From: Opisthorchis felineus
Taxonomy: Eukaryota > Platyhelminthes > Trematoda > Opisthorchiida > Opisthorchiidae
DNA length: 64,000 nt
Assembly (NCBI GenBank): GCA_004794785.1
Contig: SJOL01007204.1
Location: forward strand, 5,799 to 69,798
Direction of reading: 5' to 3'
Of the stretch, positions 12,901 through 25,369 are shown in pieces; position 1 is the first letter of the stretch; each line of letters begins with the position of its first letter. Position numbers and translations under genes: made by a program. The notes below the pieces were generated by a model, which searched no databases, was not told the DNA's origin, and worked only from the letters and a program-made list of their open reading frames with translations.

Positions 12901-13852
12901 GACCTCTTATTGACCTGTATTCGTGCACGCGTCACAGTACTTACCATCATCCTATGGATAATCACCTTGCAGATACTCCCTGAATATTCTCAAAGCATTT
13001 CAGCCCAGATTTGGACTTCATCTTGGTGGAAAAAAAGTTTACCATAGACAGTTGGCTGGACAGTTGGGTGGGGTGGGAACGCCTGTGCTCGGCCTGCTGA
13101 AGACATGCCTGTCCGCTCGGTACTCCGCTTCCAGTAGAAACCAGTCTGTACCAACATCTGCGAACAACTGCAAACTCGAGCACTACTAGAGCGAAGCGTA
13201 AATTGAAGCGCATGCCGACAAATACCTTAGAAGTCAACCACTTCTTCTATCAGTGAAGATGTCACTACTTATCCAGTTTGTTTAAGGAATCTAAAGTTCG
13301 ACGCAGTGTAGTTTGCTGATATTGTCGGTGGTATTGCGGTTAAATTCTCATACAGAATCAACGGAAAGTGCTCGGACTTACTTCTTATTTCTCTCACTGA
13401 ACTTTTCAAATGTAGGTGGGATTTAGTCACGCTGACTTTAGTATATATTATCTGCACCATATGAGACTGGATAAGGCCGAACATTAGTAATGGTAATCTC
13501 AAACCGAGTTATATCGATTTCGTATAATTGTCCATCGCTATCCACTTATCTCAACAAGCCAGAATATCCCCTTATTCAAAGTTGAACGTTGATATCAACC
13601 TTGGGTCTTCGTAGGCGCGCTAAAACCCGAGGCTTAGTTTATCGATGAACATTCCACAATTCGCTCAGGACGGAATAGAAGTGCAACCGGACTTTTCCCC
13701 GCACATTTGCGATGCTCCGCATCTAGTCAAGGTCATATAACCCTGTCGTGCCCGGGATGAAACAGTTGATTCCGTGTGATCGCATAGTCTGTTCCCTCAA
13801 CGTTCCACCCTTTTCTTGAGGCCTTGTGCTTGCCGATCAGTGTGCATCCGTC
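3916..13852. other. About 9.9 kb with no recognisable gene
   Basis: Open frames here are at most about 120 codons, overlap on both strands and match no family I know. The longest (4582-4947 +) contains a GTAAGG donor-like site after 32 codons but no convincing acceptor. A weak exon-like segment at 10984-11143 (+), between TTTCAG and GTAAGA, is open and ends in phase 1, but its peptide is unfamiliar and its start phase does not fit the CUB exons. The region is probably intron or intergenic DNA made of old repeats. Confidence 0.5.
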
Positions 13853-13974
13853 ACTAGGAGAATTGGTCGTTGGCTTGTTCGCTGAGCTGGGCAGCTGAGC
13901 AGCGAACAAGCCAACGACCATCTACGCTACCCGAGCTACCAACATTTTCCTCCATAGAAAACTAGGAGAATTGG
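13853..13974. mobile_element. Palindromic repeat insertion flanked by 14-bp direct repeats
   Basis: The 14-mer ACTAGGAGAATTGG occurs exactly at 13853-13866 and 13961-13974, bounding a 94-bp segment. Inside, TGGTCGTTGGCTTGTTCGCT (13864-13883) is the perfect reverse complement of 13901-13920, leaving a 17-base spacer. The right part (GAGCTACCAACATTTTCCTC) matches the copy near 16.55 kb. The direct repeats look like a target-site duplication left by retroposition. Confidence 0.7.
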
Positions 13975-14119
13975 CACAAACGTTGTACTTTCGCATCCCA
14001 CGTTCTCACACTCGACTACTGTAGGCTATGCATTCGTTGGTCAAAATTTATGGACAGCTTTTACTTTCCTGTGCAACATTTAAGCTAATCAAATCCAATA
14101 CTTTTATATTTTCTTACAG

Positions 14120-14143
14120 CCTGTCCGACTGAAGTCGAACCGA
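14120..14143 (+). CDS. Candidate 24-nt microexon of the CUB gene
   Basis: A pyrimidine-rich TTTTATATTTTCTTACAG acceptor is followed after 24 bases by a consensus GTAAGT donor. Entering and leaving in phase 1, the exon would add CPTEVEP plus split codons directly after the CUB domain, whose last exon also ends in phase 1. Fluke genomes are known for very short symmetric exons, so it is plausible. The intron from 3162 would be 11 kb, and a chance pair of good sites cannot be excluded. Confidence 0.35.
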
Positions 14144-16290
14144 GTAAGTCACCTGCTGTTGGTCATCAGCGTATGACCTCATGGAAACTGCGAATGTCAG
14201 TCATCTGTGCCATGCAGTCATTCACAAATTAGAAGGAAGCACTTTTATGTACATATCCGTGTACAAACATCTCCGTAAAAGCCACACGTAATGCCAGTTC
14301 GCCTTTCTAGCAGTGTTTTATCTAGATAAATCAAGTTATAACTTGGCCGAATAATTTAAAGGTCAGCTTAACCAACCACTAGAGCACAAAAAACATTAAG
14401 TAGGTTAAAAATCAGGATGAGATGATATTGTGCGACTGCCATCGGAGGAGCCCCAGTCATCGAGCTTGCTGCGTGCGCACACTCGTGCTCGTATTGAAAA
14501 TATTCTTGTACAGATCATTTAACGTAATAATAGCTGCATGGCTACTTTCGGTGCAGTAGTGGCCTTAAAGTTGAGGATAGTTTTGAAGCTTTGTACTTAA
14601 CCGTCAATACTGCATGTTCGTTTGTGCGCCAGCGGAAGAATAATTGGTGGGGTGGAATTCATGGGGAAAAGGCGCTCATTTGGATTTCCCGGTAGACTGC
14701 GCATTTGTATCGACGAACGGTTGAGTAGTGTGAGGAACTGAGTTTTCCAAGCATCAAGTGTATCTCCAGATCTGGAGAACTTTCAACCTATCCAGATGCT
14801 TTGGAGTGATTTGAGTCTCTGGTTTCTGTTTCCAATAACTTCCTTCAAAGAGCTTTTGTGAAGGAAACTTGCTGCACAACTGAACTATATGGACTCATTT
14901 CACCCATTGGTCACCATTTAGCTTGTGAAAGGGTCCTGTGAGATTGATTCCTGTAATTTAAAACTCACCTCGTTTAGAGCAGTGTTGCAAAATTCTCCAG
15001 TTCTGTGACAAATATTGCAACCTCCTACACAATCAAAGGCCAAATAACTTAGATCAAAGCTTTGGTGTTTGTTTCACCTGACCCATGTTGTTTGCAGTAC
15101 AGTATCACTTATGTTTGCCAGTATAACAGTCCATTATTCGTCCACTGATAGCAACAGAATTAGTTCCAAGATTTCCGCAACCACCTCCCGCAGGAATCTT
15201 TTCATACTTCCCGAATATTTCAGTTGTCCAACCTCAGTTTAGTAGCTAATGACAATTTTGACCAACAGTGGGACAAATGTTTCGTATCACTTCCGATTAA
15301 GTTGCCGCCCTCAGGGAATTTCCATACATTTCCCCCCTCTTGCGATAGGAACCTGTGATGAGATTCAACAAGTGAATCAAAACAGCTTGTAGGAAGTCCA
15401 GAATGGTGAGAGAACTAGTTTCAAGACTTTTGCGTTATGCTGTCTAACTGCATAGTCAATTGACCGTGTAGCAGTCACTCAAGAAGCCTCTAGCGTTCGC
15501 TAACATATGCTCTCCGATGGCAGTCTGATTGATCCATCTGGTGTCGCAGGGATCGCATGAGCAAAGATTTTACAGGTCAGGTGCCCGGTATGTCCAGTCC
15601 AGTGCTTTGATGATCTCACTTCAAACTGATGAAAATTAGCTGAACAGATTCGAAACATTATTTTTGCATTACAAATCCCGTTAAACTAGACATCATGTAA
15701 ACATATATACCGGGCGGTTTTTCAGTTTTGTTTTGAAAGCTTACAAAGTGAGCTTATCGGAATAAATATCGAAGTATTCAGCAAACGAAATACTTGGCAT
15801 TTTAACCGAGATTCGGCACGCAAGGTAGGGTTCCAGCTTCTGATGACGAGCTCTGCCTGACGAGTGTGAAGTAGAATGACCCCGAAAGTGTCTAACTATC
15901 AGCTGGATGCAATCTTACTATACTGTTTGCAAAAGGATTTGAATCCTGATAACCTTTGTGTAATAGGCTGTCTGTTATTGGATAAGTAAGCCACACCAGA
16001 AACACACATATGCAGCCAGAGCATGTTTTCACTACTGGTATTGTTGATTTAAGAATTGAACGTGGTCTTTTCCTTATCCAGGAACTGACAGTTTCCCGAA
16101 GACATTGGCAAAGAAAATGTTTACCTCGATGTCTGAACTTGCGTCGTTGTTTACCAACATACTGGCGCACATCTAAGTAAGTATTTTGCACCAGAAATGA
16201 TCACCTTTGTACCGGATCGCACACTTCTCGTGTGGGAAATGCTATCGATACCAAATTTCAGGTTATACCCGAGTTTCAAGAAAGTGTGCT
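14144..16290. other. No recognisable gene or named repeat
   Basis: About 2.1 kb without any open frame of note apart from a 99-codon - strand frame at 15892-16191 that I do not recognise. It is probably intron or intergenic sequence. Confidence 0.45.
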
Positions 16291-16374
16291 CAGTTCTGGA
16301 TAAGAGTGGTATTTTTCGGCAACCTGGTTATCCCGAAAAACAGCCGTTACCATCCATCAGAGGGAGCTGGTAAC

Positions 16375-16575
16375 ATGGCCCCTTCGCGCAACTCTCAACT
16401 GTCACGGTGATATTTCCACTTGTCGAGGTGATCGGCTTTTCCGGAAACAAAATGCATTTACTTTTCTTGTTCCCTGATCTGGGTCCTTTGATTGCAATCA
16501 AATTGCCCAGCTCAGCGAAAAAGCCAACGAGCATCTACACTATCTGAGCTACCAACATTTTCCTCCATAGCATTT
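16375..16575 (-). repeat. Palindrome-forming dispersed repeat, copy 3
   Basis: On the - strand, GGAGGAAAATGTTGGTAGCT, then AGTGTAGATG, then TCGTTGGCTTTTTCGCTGAG matches the copies at 13.9 and 44.4 kb. A diverged core (GTCGAGGTGATCGG) lies near 16415-16430. The head includes TAGCTCAGATAGTG, which resembles an RNA polymerase III A box. Confidence 0.55.
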
Positions 16576-18795
16576 ACTTTTCGCTTTGGAGCTGCCATGT
16601 TACTGCAAAATGTGGGTGTCTCTCCAGAGCAAGTGTTTTCAGTTTTGGATTTGTTCGTGGACTAAGGCAGTCTACTAGAAGTCATACTGGGTCTCAAAGC
16701 GTTTGGAATATTTTCACCTTTGGTATGAGTGCCTTACCAAATGACAACCAGCTGTAAGCTGTAGTAACCCACGTCCAAACATGGGCAAGTTCCCTTGTTC
16801 AGAGATAACACTTCAAGTTCTTCCAGCCTGTAGGAACGTGTTGGAACGTGTTCTCCTTGCGTGTCAGATGTTAAAGGTTCACATCCCGGGACAGGCAAAA
16901 ACATTGACGAGCTGTAATACGAGCAAAACTCGAGTGTAGTGCCTCAATTTCTTAGTCCGCATTAACCAGAATAATTACATCAGAACTGAGGAAGAACTTC
17001 TCGAAAGACGGTATTTTGGATACAAATAGCAGTTACTGATAACAGACGAACTGCATACGTATCTTGAGCGAAATGCTGCTTGCGACTACAATTACAACTG
17101 GAAACTTGCGTCCACTTTCTCGCAGTTCAGAAAACTCACGGGGCTGTGGCGAAAGGAGAATCAACTGTTCCCTTTAATTTTCGATTGAATTTATCTACAG
17201 GGCGGCTCAATTCAGCATAGGCAGTGTACAACTTAAACCGTTCTGTACTGCACAGGAATGTACTATAGGCAAGCTTGCTGATGAGTCCCCAGCAGAATAG
17301 CTCAGGTCTAACACTGTCAGTAAAACAATAGAAGGATGAAAATCTGCAATTAAGGTTGAAAGTAAGATAGAAAAAAGAAGCTGGAGAAAGATTGCAGTAA
17401 GAGTGGGGATTTGTCTCTCAGGAGTCAACCAGACATATCAAAAGTGATTTGAAAATGCAGTGCTACAAAATGAGTACAAACGATGATTAAATTCCCGCAT
17501 AATGGTCCCTGAGACTCATTCCCAGTGGTCTCATCCATTTTTTGATCGGTCGCGAAATCCGGACAATCTCTTAATCATCAAGATGGTTGCGCTTCAGCAT
17601 TGCTAAACCCCTCCAGTACTTCGAAGGTCTGCGAAATCTCTCTGCCTCCGCTACAAAGTGGACAGCTTCGATTTTTTGAGTCAGTCCTCCTAAGGAAGAC
17701 TACTAGACCATTTGATAAACTGCCGCTGAGTCTGCCCCAGGATGTTTATGGTTGGGGTTCCATGCTTATTCGCAATGCCTAACTTGTACCTGACATGAAA
17801 CCTGAGAAGCCTTTAGCTCAGTTAGTATGTGGATGGCCTTGTCAAACTTTCCGCAGATTTGATGGCATAGTGCCTCAGACTCTTCTCCGCTGTCCATTCT
17901 TAGAGTTATTTCGTCAGGAAAATAAAGGGGCTTAGATGTACATGAGTATTCGTTCACAAAACCATGCATCCGGCCATGATCAGACCGTGCTTATTCTCTC
18001 AAGTACCTTCAGCAACCCTGATGTTAAACTGACAGGACTCTAGTTTGATGCGTTTTCCTGGTCTCCATTCTTACATACTGACGCCATATCTACAGCCTGT
18101 CAGCTTTCTGACAGCTCCACTTTGTTGGGGAGATCTGTTAAACAGCGATGCAAACAGGTGCGATTCCATCTGCTACAGGATGAATGAATGGCGCTGGAGT
18201 CTGCATCCATGGTTATGAACAAACGTTGGAGCACCATACGTGCCTGTCCATCGTAATGCTGATATCAGTAACGTGCTCGGTTCATCAGTCTGCCTGATAT
18301 ACTATCTCATGGTGACAAATTAGCGCACCAGCCTTTCCGCAACTCTCATCTGCTAGGTCGCCATCAGAAGTCTTCTTATTCCCAACGGCTCCCTTGATTG
18401 CACATAGTAGTAGTTTGCCGTAGAAATGTAACTAGCGTCTTCGGTCTATCGAATCTCATATTTCATTTTGCGTCCCAGCTAAATCCCATTCTCCTTTTGA
18501 TATGCAGCGTTATCCCTACAGTCGGAAATGTCCAAATTTCCGCAAGCATTCCCATGCCTCTCGTTTGTTGTCGTAGGCTTTCTGGACACAGCTCTTTTAC
18601 CACGTTGAGAGACACTTATTACGATGTTTTTAGTGGGGCCACCTTGTCGGTCACTGCACACAAATTCATTAGTTGCCAATGTTTCAAACAAATCATCTTT
18701 AATCATCTTCAGCAGAGCTGCACCTTCCGTTAAAGCTTATTTGTACGACCTTCCATAAATTTACTGTTTACCGGAAGGTACTTCAGACCTCTGAA
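16576..18795. other. No recognisable gene
   Basis: Short frames on both strands only. The longest (18398-18733 +, 111 codons) begins without good context and matches nothing I know. CTGATGAGTCCCC at 17278 resembles a hammerhead 5' core but has no partner GAAA. Confidence 0.45.
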
Positions 18796-19095
18796 GGAAG
18801 CTACCCATAACTTTGCTGAAAACTCTTCAACAGCCCACGTCCAGTTTAGCCCTTCTTGTAGCTCATAATGTAGGCGAAGTTTCTAAGTTTTCCTTTAGTC
18901 AGTTCTACTTGAACCCAGATTACACAAAAGTTATCAGATACACTCATCTGTTCACCAATTTTGTTTTAACGGGAGACTCAACTAAATCCCACCTTAACTT
19001 CTCGTTTATGATATTCTTTAAATGAACGTGCTTCACAAAAGCTGGCTCATGTTTCAGTTTTTGTTTCACTATTCGAGATATTACAGTGTACTTTC
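18796..19095 (+). repeat. Dispersed ~300-bp repeat (family A), copy 1
   Basis: Three blocks occur in the order A-B-C: A (GCTGAAAACTCTTCAACAGC, then GTAGGCGAAG), B (GAGACTCAACTAAATCCCAC) and C (GCTCATGTTTCAGTTT). The same blocks recur at 38.8-39.15 kb (order B-C-A), 43.6 kb (A only, - strand) and 47.5-47.96 kb (two inverted copies). There is no coding capacity. Confidence 0.65.
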
Positions 19096-20705
19096 TTTGA
19101 AGTAAACTTATGTCTGGTGACCTGTTGACTGACATATTGACTGCACAAAGTTATCAGTTCCCCATTCTTTTTGTTTTTTAGTAATGGTGGACGTGCGTTG
19201 ATAGTTAAACAGTTAGAATCATGGTTTCATGCATATCTTAGTTTAGTAAATAGTATACCCCATTTTTACCGCTTGCTTGCACCGTACTAACCTTGTGACT
19301 GTCAGTTTCATAAACATTTAAGATCAAACTATTTTGCTTTACCTTGACTTGGGATTGGTTACATCTTGGCCATCGTTTACCTTCACTTCCACCATAACAC
19401 CGATCAGTCTCCAACCAACTCCAATTCGGGAAAACCGTGTTTTTACGGAGTGGGAACATCGTAATTTAGCATCTTTTCGTAGAAGTGCAACCTAATACCC
19501 AGTCGTAAAATCATAGAATGAAGAGTGTAGGCCATTTGTGTACTACGTGCTTCTGAAAGTAGGATGCGCTGCTTCTCGTTTGGTAGCAGCATGGTGTAAA
19601 AATTGACCACACAAATTGCAAAATTTGTACTCTGTTTGTTACGTAAACGTTGTGGTTTGAACTACAAACAGGTACCAAATGTCGAATCTGCGATGCATGG
19701 GCCTCAGCCATGAGCAGTAGTATGAGCATGACTTGCTGATGCCTACTTTGTACTAGCCTCCTACTACCCTGGGACGTTATTCATTCTATTTAGCCTTACT
19801 AAATTATGGGAACCCTTACTGATTTTGGATACGATGCGATGCAAACGACTTATGGTAGGTAACATGTGTGAATTCCAATGGACGAACTTGTAGCACGCAG
19901 CAAAAGTTCTGAGTTGACCCTGGTCGTACGCTAGCAACTACACTAGCTATCAGACACTCGTTAAAAATTAACATGATATTGTATGGCAAAAGATTGTCCT
20001 TGGAAAGTAGGGCTAATCTAGTAGACCATGGGACAGGAATGTCCAGCACACACAACATAAGAGAAAAGTTCAGTCCTAGGAGTTTCATGTACGGACTATG
20101 TGACTGACCTCCTCATTTCATCAATATCACACTATAAAATGGATAAATGGAGGGTTGCCTGCGTCAGTGGACGAATTCTCTTCAAGCCACGTAGCTATCC
20201 AATATCAGGGCCATAGATGAATATGCGTATCCAAGCGACTTAACGTTGAAGAGTTCAGGGTCATAATTCAGTGAACAGCCAAAAACCTCCTGCCGTCCTT
20301 TATTAACACAAAGTCGCGCTTCATGTTTGTCTGCCTCACCGACAACCCCTATTCAATCACTGCCTGCGTTTTCCGCACTTCCTGTTCACCGACGAGTAGG
20401 CAAAAGCAAGTTCGGTACTGAATGTCTGATACTGTGTTCACCATGGTAAGTAGTTTAGTAAAAGCAGTGTGGTCTTCCATCAACAGCATTTCTCCATCCC
20501 CGAGGTGAGCTGCAGGTACTCATTGAAATATTTTTAGAACCGATAAAACAGGGTTACTCGTTGAATGAGACAGATCCAATTGTATTTGAAACGACACATC
20601 AGAGATAATTCCCCCAGTAGGCCCTCTGATAGGCAGTATTTCACATGAAATCGGTTTATAGATATACTAGACTGTATAAGACTTCGACCACAACGATGTG
20701 ACTGA

Positions 20706-20870
20706 GATCTCGGAGCGCATGACGACATATCTACTTCAGTATGTCGACGATGTATTTCGGTTCGAGTTGACGTCCTCCTCTGGAGGATTTTTAGAATTAC
20801 TACAAACCGAAGAACGACAGAAAGTGCAGTAGATCACATTCCAATCTTTAGATTTTAATGTATCTATGTT
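20706..20870 (+). pseudogene. Possible reverse transcriptase fragment (YVDD motif)
   Basis: An open stretch reads YLLQYVDDVF and then FLELLQTEERQKVQ before a stop. YVDD followed by a hydrophobic residue is the catalytic palm motif of reverse transcriptases, and in Penelope-like RTs it is followed about 15 residues later by a similar helix. Flanking RT motifs are not visible, so this could be a tiny relic or chance. Confidence 0.3.
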
Positions 20871-20892
20871 CGGCTAAACTGATACTGTCAAT

Positions 20893-20908
20893 CATATATA
20901 TATATATA
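20893..20908. repeat. (TA)n microsatellite, short
   Basis: Eight TA units. No other structure was seen around it. Confidence 0.8.
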
Positions 20909-23900
20909 GGACCGAAGTTCGAGTAGACTGCAGCGATTTTCTGGCCTGATGACATGATGCCGACGAAGACCCATTGTTGCTACTCAGAAGAGTTTCAGTA
21001 GTTTGAGGAAATACAAGTGAAACTAGCCACCTCGTGTTTCACGCACGAGTTCACATTTTTCAGTAGAAGTTCGTTCACTATATTTGAATACTTTTGGTGC
21101 ACACTGCCACAGCGAAGACAATGACGTCTGTACACAGTCCTTCCCTGTTTCAAACTTTTTATGGTTTGGGGAGAAGATTCATTGTCCCTCCATGGTAGCT
21201 TCAACCACTGCTGGAAAATATTAGCGATTAATGATACAGTGTTCAGCATTTCGCTGTCCTATTTTCAACAGCTTTTTGATTGAATAAACATTCTATTTTT
21301 GTGCAACAGAATATCCTCAGTTTATTACGTTCTCTATTATACTGGAGCCAAAATAGCATGGTTCGTTTATAGTCTCACACACCGCGAACAATTCTGGTAC
21401 GACCTTGTTCGGCCTGGTGGATATGCATCCGACCTGCATTCAAAGCGATGCATTTGTAAGAAAATCGTCGATTTGAATGGGACAGTTTTCGCTGTCACAC
21501 TTGACGCAGCCCGATTTGGTCACCTGCGAAAATAATTCCGGTGAATTGACATCAACAGGTTGCGGTTTTTCAGTCTCCGACGACTTTCGAGGTGTATTTG
21601 CACAACGTCGGATCTTCTGCGAATAGTAATGGGTATATGCCTCACCATACGGCATCTCCCACCCACTGTACCCTGACCATTATAACAAGGTCAACATGAC
21701 ACACAACCCACCTGAAAAGCCATACGGCTACAGAATAAACGGAGCACTATTGGCAGGCTGAAACACCTTGTTTAACAAGCAGGACCATCATTTGAGTTGG
21801 CAATGTTCTGCGGTTGCTACAGCACGACTCGTTCGAATGAAATTGATCTGGCGCGGTGGGTCGTAAAACAGTGATATGGTCACCTGTTAGCCTAATAAAT
21901 GAGGTCCTAGCTTCGTCATGAGGAAACCCTAAGATTGATGTAAAAGCAACAGAGACAGCGGAATTACCTTCCATTCTAAGCTAGGCTATTGCCTTCAGTT
22001 ATTTCACCAGCTTTGAAAAATAGATCCTAACTCAACTTTTACACACCCAAATGTTGTAGGTATCCCCGAAATAAAACAACAGAATGCAGTAATAACATTC
22101 ATACACTTGCTTGCGTGCAAACCTCAAGTTCATTTTGCGCCCACAAAGGTGGTGACACCCTGTGTACAACAGTTATGTCATACGTCGAATTCACCCCGTT
22201 GCTTCAGTGATGAGATGAGTTGAGTTGTCATAGTACGTAACAGGTTGAAGTTTACAATTATCACACGGTGAGAGTCCATACGGTCCACAATATGTGAGAG
22301 GCGTACACGGATATGCTATTGTCAAACAAGATATTCTTAGAGAACTATCTTCAACAATCAAACATGCGACGACAAATTTTCGGACGGAAAAAAGGGGTTC
22401 GTTATTCTTTCTTGTTGTTTCAAAGGTGCCGTAGTCTACTTTAGGCTCAACAAACTTATCCATTATTGTTGCGACGGCGTATACTACTGATGAGGTGTCT
22501 GATCTGGTGTCCAAACTCCGCCCCTGAATCTGATGGAAGTTGAAGGTTTCTACGGAAATTATGGAACCGTTTTGCAGTGCTTGTTCACCATTGCTTATTG
22601 TTCAAGGTACGTCCAGGAAAGTTCGCTAGGACGCTCGACAATATTTACCTTTCAAAGATTGCGAGGATGAGATATTTACTTTCGTGTCCAATGGCTTGTA
22701 ATCATTTAGTCCGTATTTGGTAATAAACTTCTTCGCAGCGAATGATGTTTCTCCTTTTGATGGTATTGTTGCATAGAGATCGTTTTAAATGCTTAACCTC
22801 GAAAGCCACCCCATCAGAGGATACATTTAACCTAAAAGTCAGCAGAATGGCTACTTTGTGATTTCACGCGCTCCCCTAGAAAGCTGGTCTACCAGTTGCC
22901 GATTTATCTTGAGAGTTCTTCTCTCATCAGCCGCCCAAAGGCCAACTTCACCATTTGGTTTTGAACAGTTACATAGTCATTTAATTAAATGTGAGAAGAT
23001 TACCGCTGCTTTAAGTCGATAGCTCTTTTCGATCCGTATTTGAACGTGGGTTGCATGGTGCTCTGTTTCCATATTTCTGTGGACGATACATATGCTTCCA
23101 AAGTCGATCAAAGTCATTGCTAAAATGATACGCACATGAAGGCTCAGTTCCTTGGCGGTACAGAGTTCATTCTATTATTAGTGACGGCACACAACTGGTC
23201 GAAAATACTGCACACGATACGCACCCAGAATGCATCCAGCCAAATGACCATTGCTGTGCTAAAGACACCTAGGAGTTCACTAGTTCGCAAGGGGGATGTG
23301 CAACATGGGAAAAGGCAATTTACTACAGCTGCATTAAACCTGGTATAATCCCTTGGAAGTATGACAACAGCGAACTGCTTCTCGTGAATAATAAATAGTA
23401 TCGCAACAAAACTGCCACTAAAACAGTAAACGTGTGAATGCCAAACTTTTCTCATTGTTAGCAAGCTTCACTTTGCTTTCAGGGGATGGGGTTCCGAACA
23501 TTCCCAAGTTAGAATTCACTGCAAAGGGATTGTGGAGATTCCTTAGGAAATCACTACCAAACAAACATAAGGCAGACTTCTTTATCTATTTTCGGTGTTT
23601 TACTTGGTTTATCTGAGTAGGAATGATACTGACTGTACGGTCCCTCTACCCGCCGTCCGAACAATGGGCTGGGACTATAATTTTCGCACTACTTGCAGTA
23701 TACAGTAGCATAAACAACTTCTAAAAGTGGTCCAAACAAAATTAGGACCATGCGAAAGGCTTGTGTGAAAAATCCATAAAAATCGATGTGAATGGTAGTC
23801 CGCATCACCGGAGGTGGCAAATCCGATAAAGTATTCGTCCAGTATTCAGTGTGGCATTTTCCATGGAACCGTCCTTCGGGATTCTCTTTGCATAGAATCA

Positions 23901-25369
23901 TCTCCGTGATACCTCCCTCAAACCTCTTTTACCGGTAATCTCCCTGATTTCGGTCTGTTGTTCGTGTTGGAGTCATTTGGATTCACTTTGAGCTCACCAT
24001 TCTGATCAAAAGAATTTCACGTTTCACGTACAGTAATGTCCTCTCGAACAAGCCTCCTCCCTACCGGGAGAAGGATTTTCTTGGACCGAATGAATTGAAC
24101 GCAACGTCAGCAAAATGTCTCCAGGAGCTACACACACAGGTCACAAGAATTCATCTAAGGTTGAACACAGCTCGTGAATTTGAAACTTCTGTGCGATACG
24201 CCTAGACGACTGAACCAAACCAGGTGCATCCTCCTCTTAGCCAGCTACCTAGCATTCTTATTTCGAAATATTATCATGAATGCCTGCATGGTGGTCATCT
24301 GAATGATTGCAGCTATCGGGTGCCTCATTACCAACGAGGCCACTCCATATTTCCTTGGGGACCAACCCTAACTGGAAAACCTTTGACAGAATCTGGCAGA
24401 ATCTGGTGCTATAAAAGTGTGTTTGCATAAGAATCTCTAAGTAATACTTCACCCATCACTTACAGTGGGAGATAAGCTGAACATCGGTTCCTAACGTTCT
24501 TCAGTAGGACGTCAAATTCATCTGTGACCTTCAAAGGGACTATAGACGTTCTCTTATGGACATCTTGGTCATCAGAAACACCGACGAAATTATGGCTCGC
24601 TCTGCATAGAAAAAACTGAGATGGACTAGAATGTAGCTGAATTTTACGAGCATGTGTCCAGTACAACAAAAGTGAGTGTTAGTTCTTAGGTTATTCCACA
24701 GAGCTGGACAGATTTGTATCACAGATACAATCGCGGAGGAAAAGTGAACTGCGGTCAATCAACTACTCCTACCGCCTGATCAAAAACACACCTCCTCTTG
24801 AGTGACAAACCTAGAGGTAAAATCACGGTGGTCCCTTAAAGTAGTGATCACACATCTTTAAACAACAGTTACATGCAGCACAAATGCATGCGAGGGAATA
24901 CACACGGGCTAGGCTACTGCAGCTGGCCAGAGTCAACATCAGTTTTATCCACTAGTCATAAAATGTGCCCTTTCTCCTGCGGTTGCGCTTACACGTAAAT
25001 CGCTAGTGCTTACAGAGGACTTGAAACGAGAGCACACTCCGTAACATGACATCTGACCCCAGCAGAACTCTGGTCGAATGCAGGGTCAAATTGTCATTCG
25101 CAAGGCCTCTAAGTGACACAGGACATAGCCGAATTCCAGTCATTGTTTCATTTCTGAGGATGCAACATATGGCCATACGGGCTAGCGTCCCTTGAGGTAG
25201 TCGTGATTAATTGATTTTAGGCCGGTCCCCGGTCATCAGAAATACCTGAGTGTTATACTGAGTCCACCTTAGTTTAATTGACTAGTCGTGTTGTTTTCGG
25301 CAATGTTGTGCATTTTCCATGGTCAGAAAGTCAGCGGTAATCGTGTTGTGGACCAGATGGAATTAAATG
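20909..25369. other. About 4.5 kb with no recognisable gene
   Basis: The most coding-like stretch is a 107-codon frame on the - strand at 22191-22514 with a Cys-rich C-terminal part (YCGPYGLSPCDNC); I do not recognise it. A 106-codon - strand frame at 23144-23464 is hydrophobic but overlaps an open frame on the other strand. Neither has a convincing splice context. Confidence 0.4.

Noticed and set aside
13745..13775. GGGATGAAACAGTTGA, resembling the 3' half of the hammerhead repeat
   Set aside because: The 5' core and helix II loop are missing and helix I partners are not found nearby.
17277..17310. CTGATGAGTCCCC, the 5' core of a hammerhead
   Set aside because: There is no matching helix II 3' strand and no GAAA within a reasonable distance.
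22486..22520. CTACTGATGAGGTGTC, resembling the core at 25590
   Set aside because: No helix II partner or GAAA follows; it is probably chance or a very decayed relative.
22915..22950. - strand CTGATGAGAGAAGAACTCTC, resembling a hammerhead core with helix II
   Set aside because: AAGA follows where GAAA is needed, and there is no helix III or helix I.
23136..23464. Hydrophobic - strand frame resembling a membrane protein
   Set aside because: It overlaps an open + strand frame, lacks splice signals and matches no transporter or tetraspanin motif.
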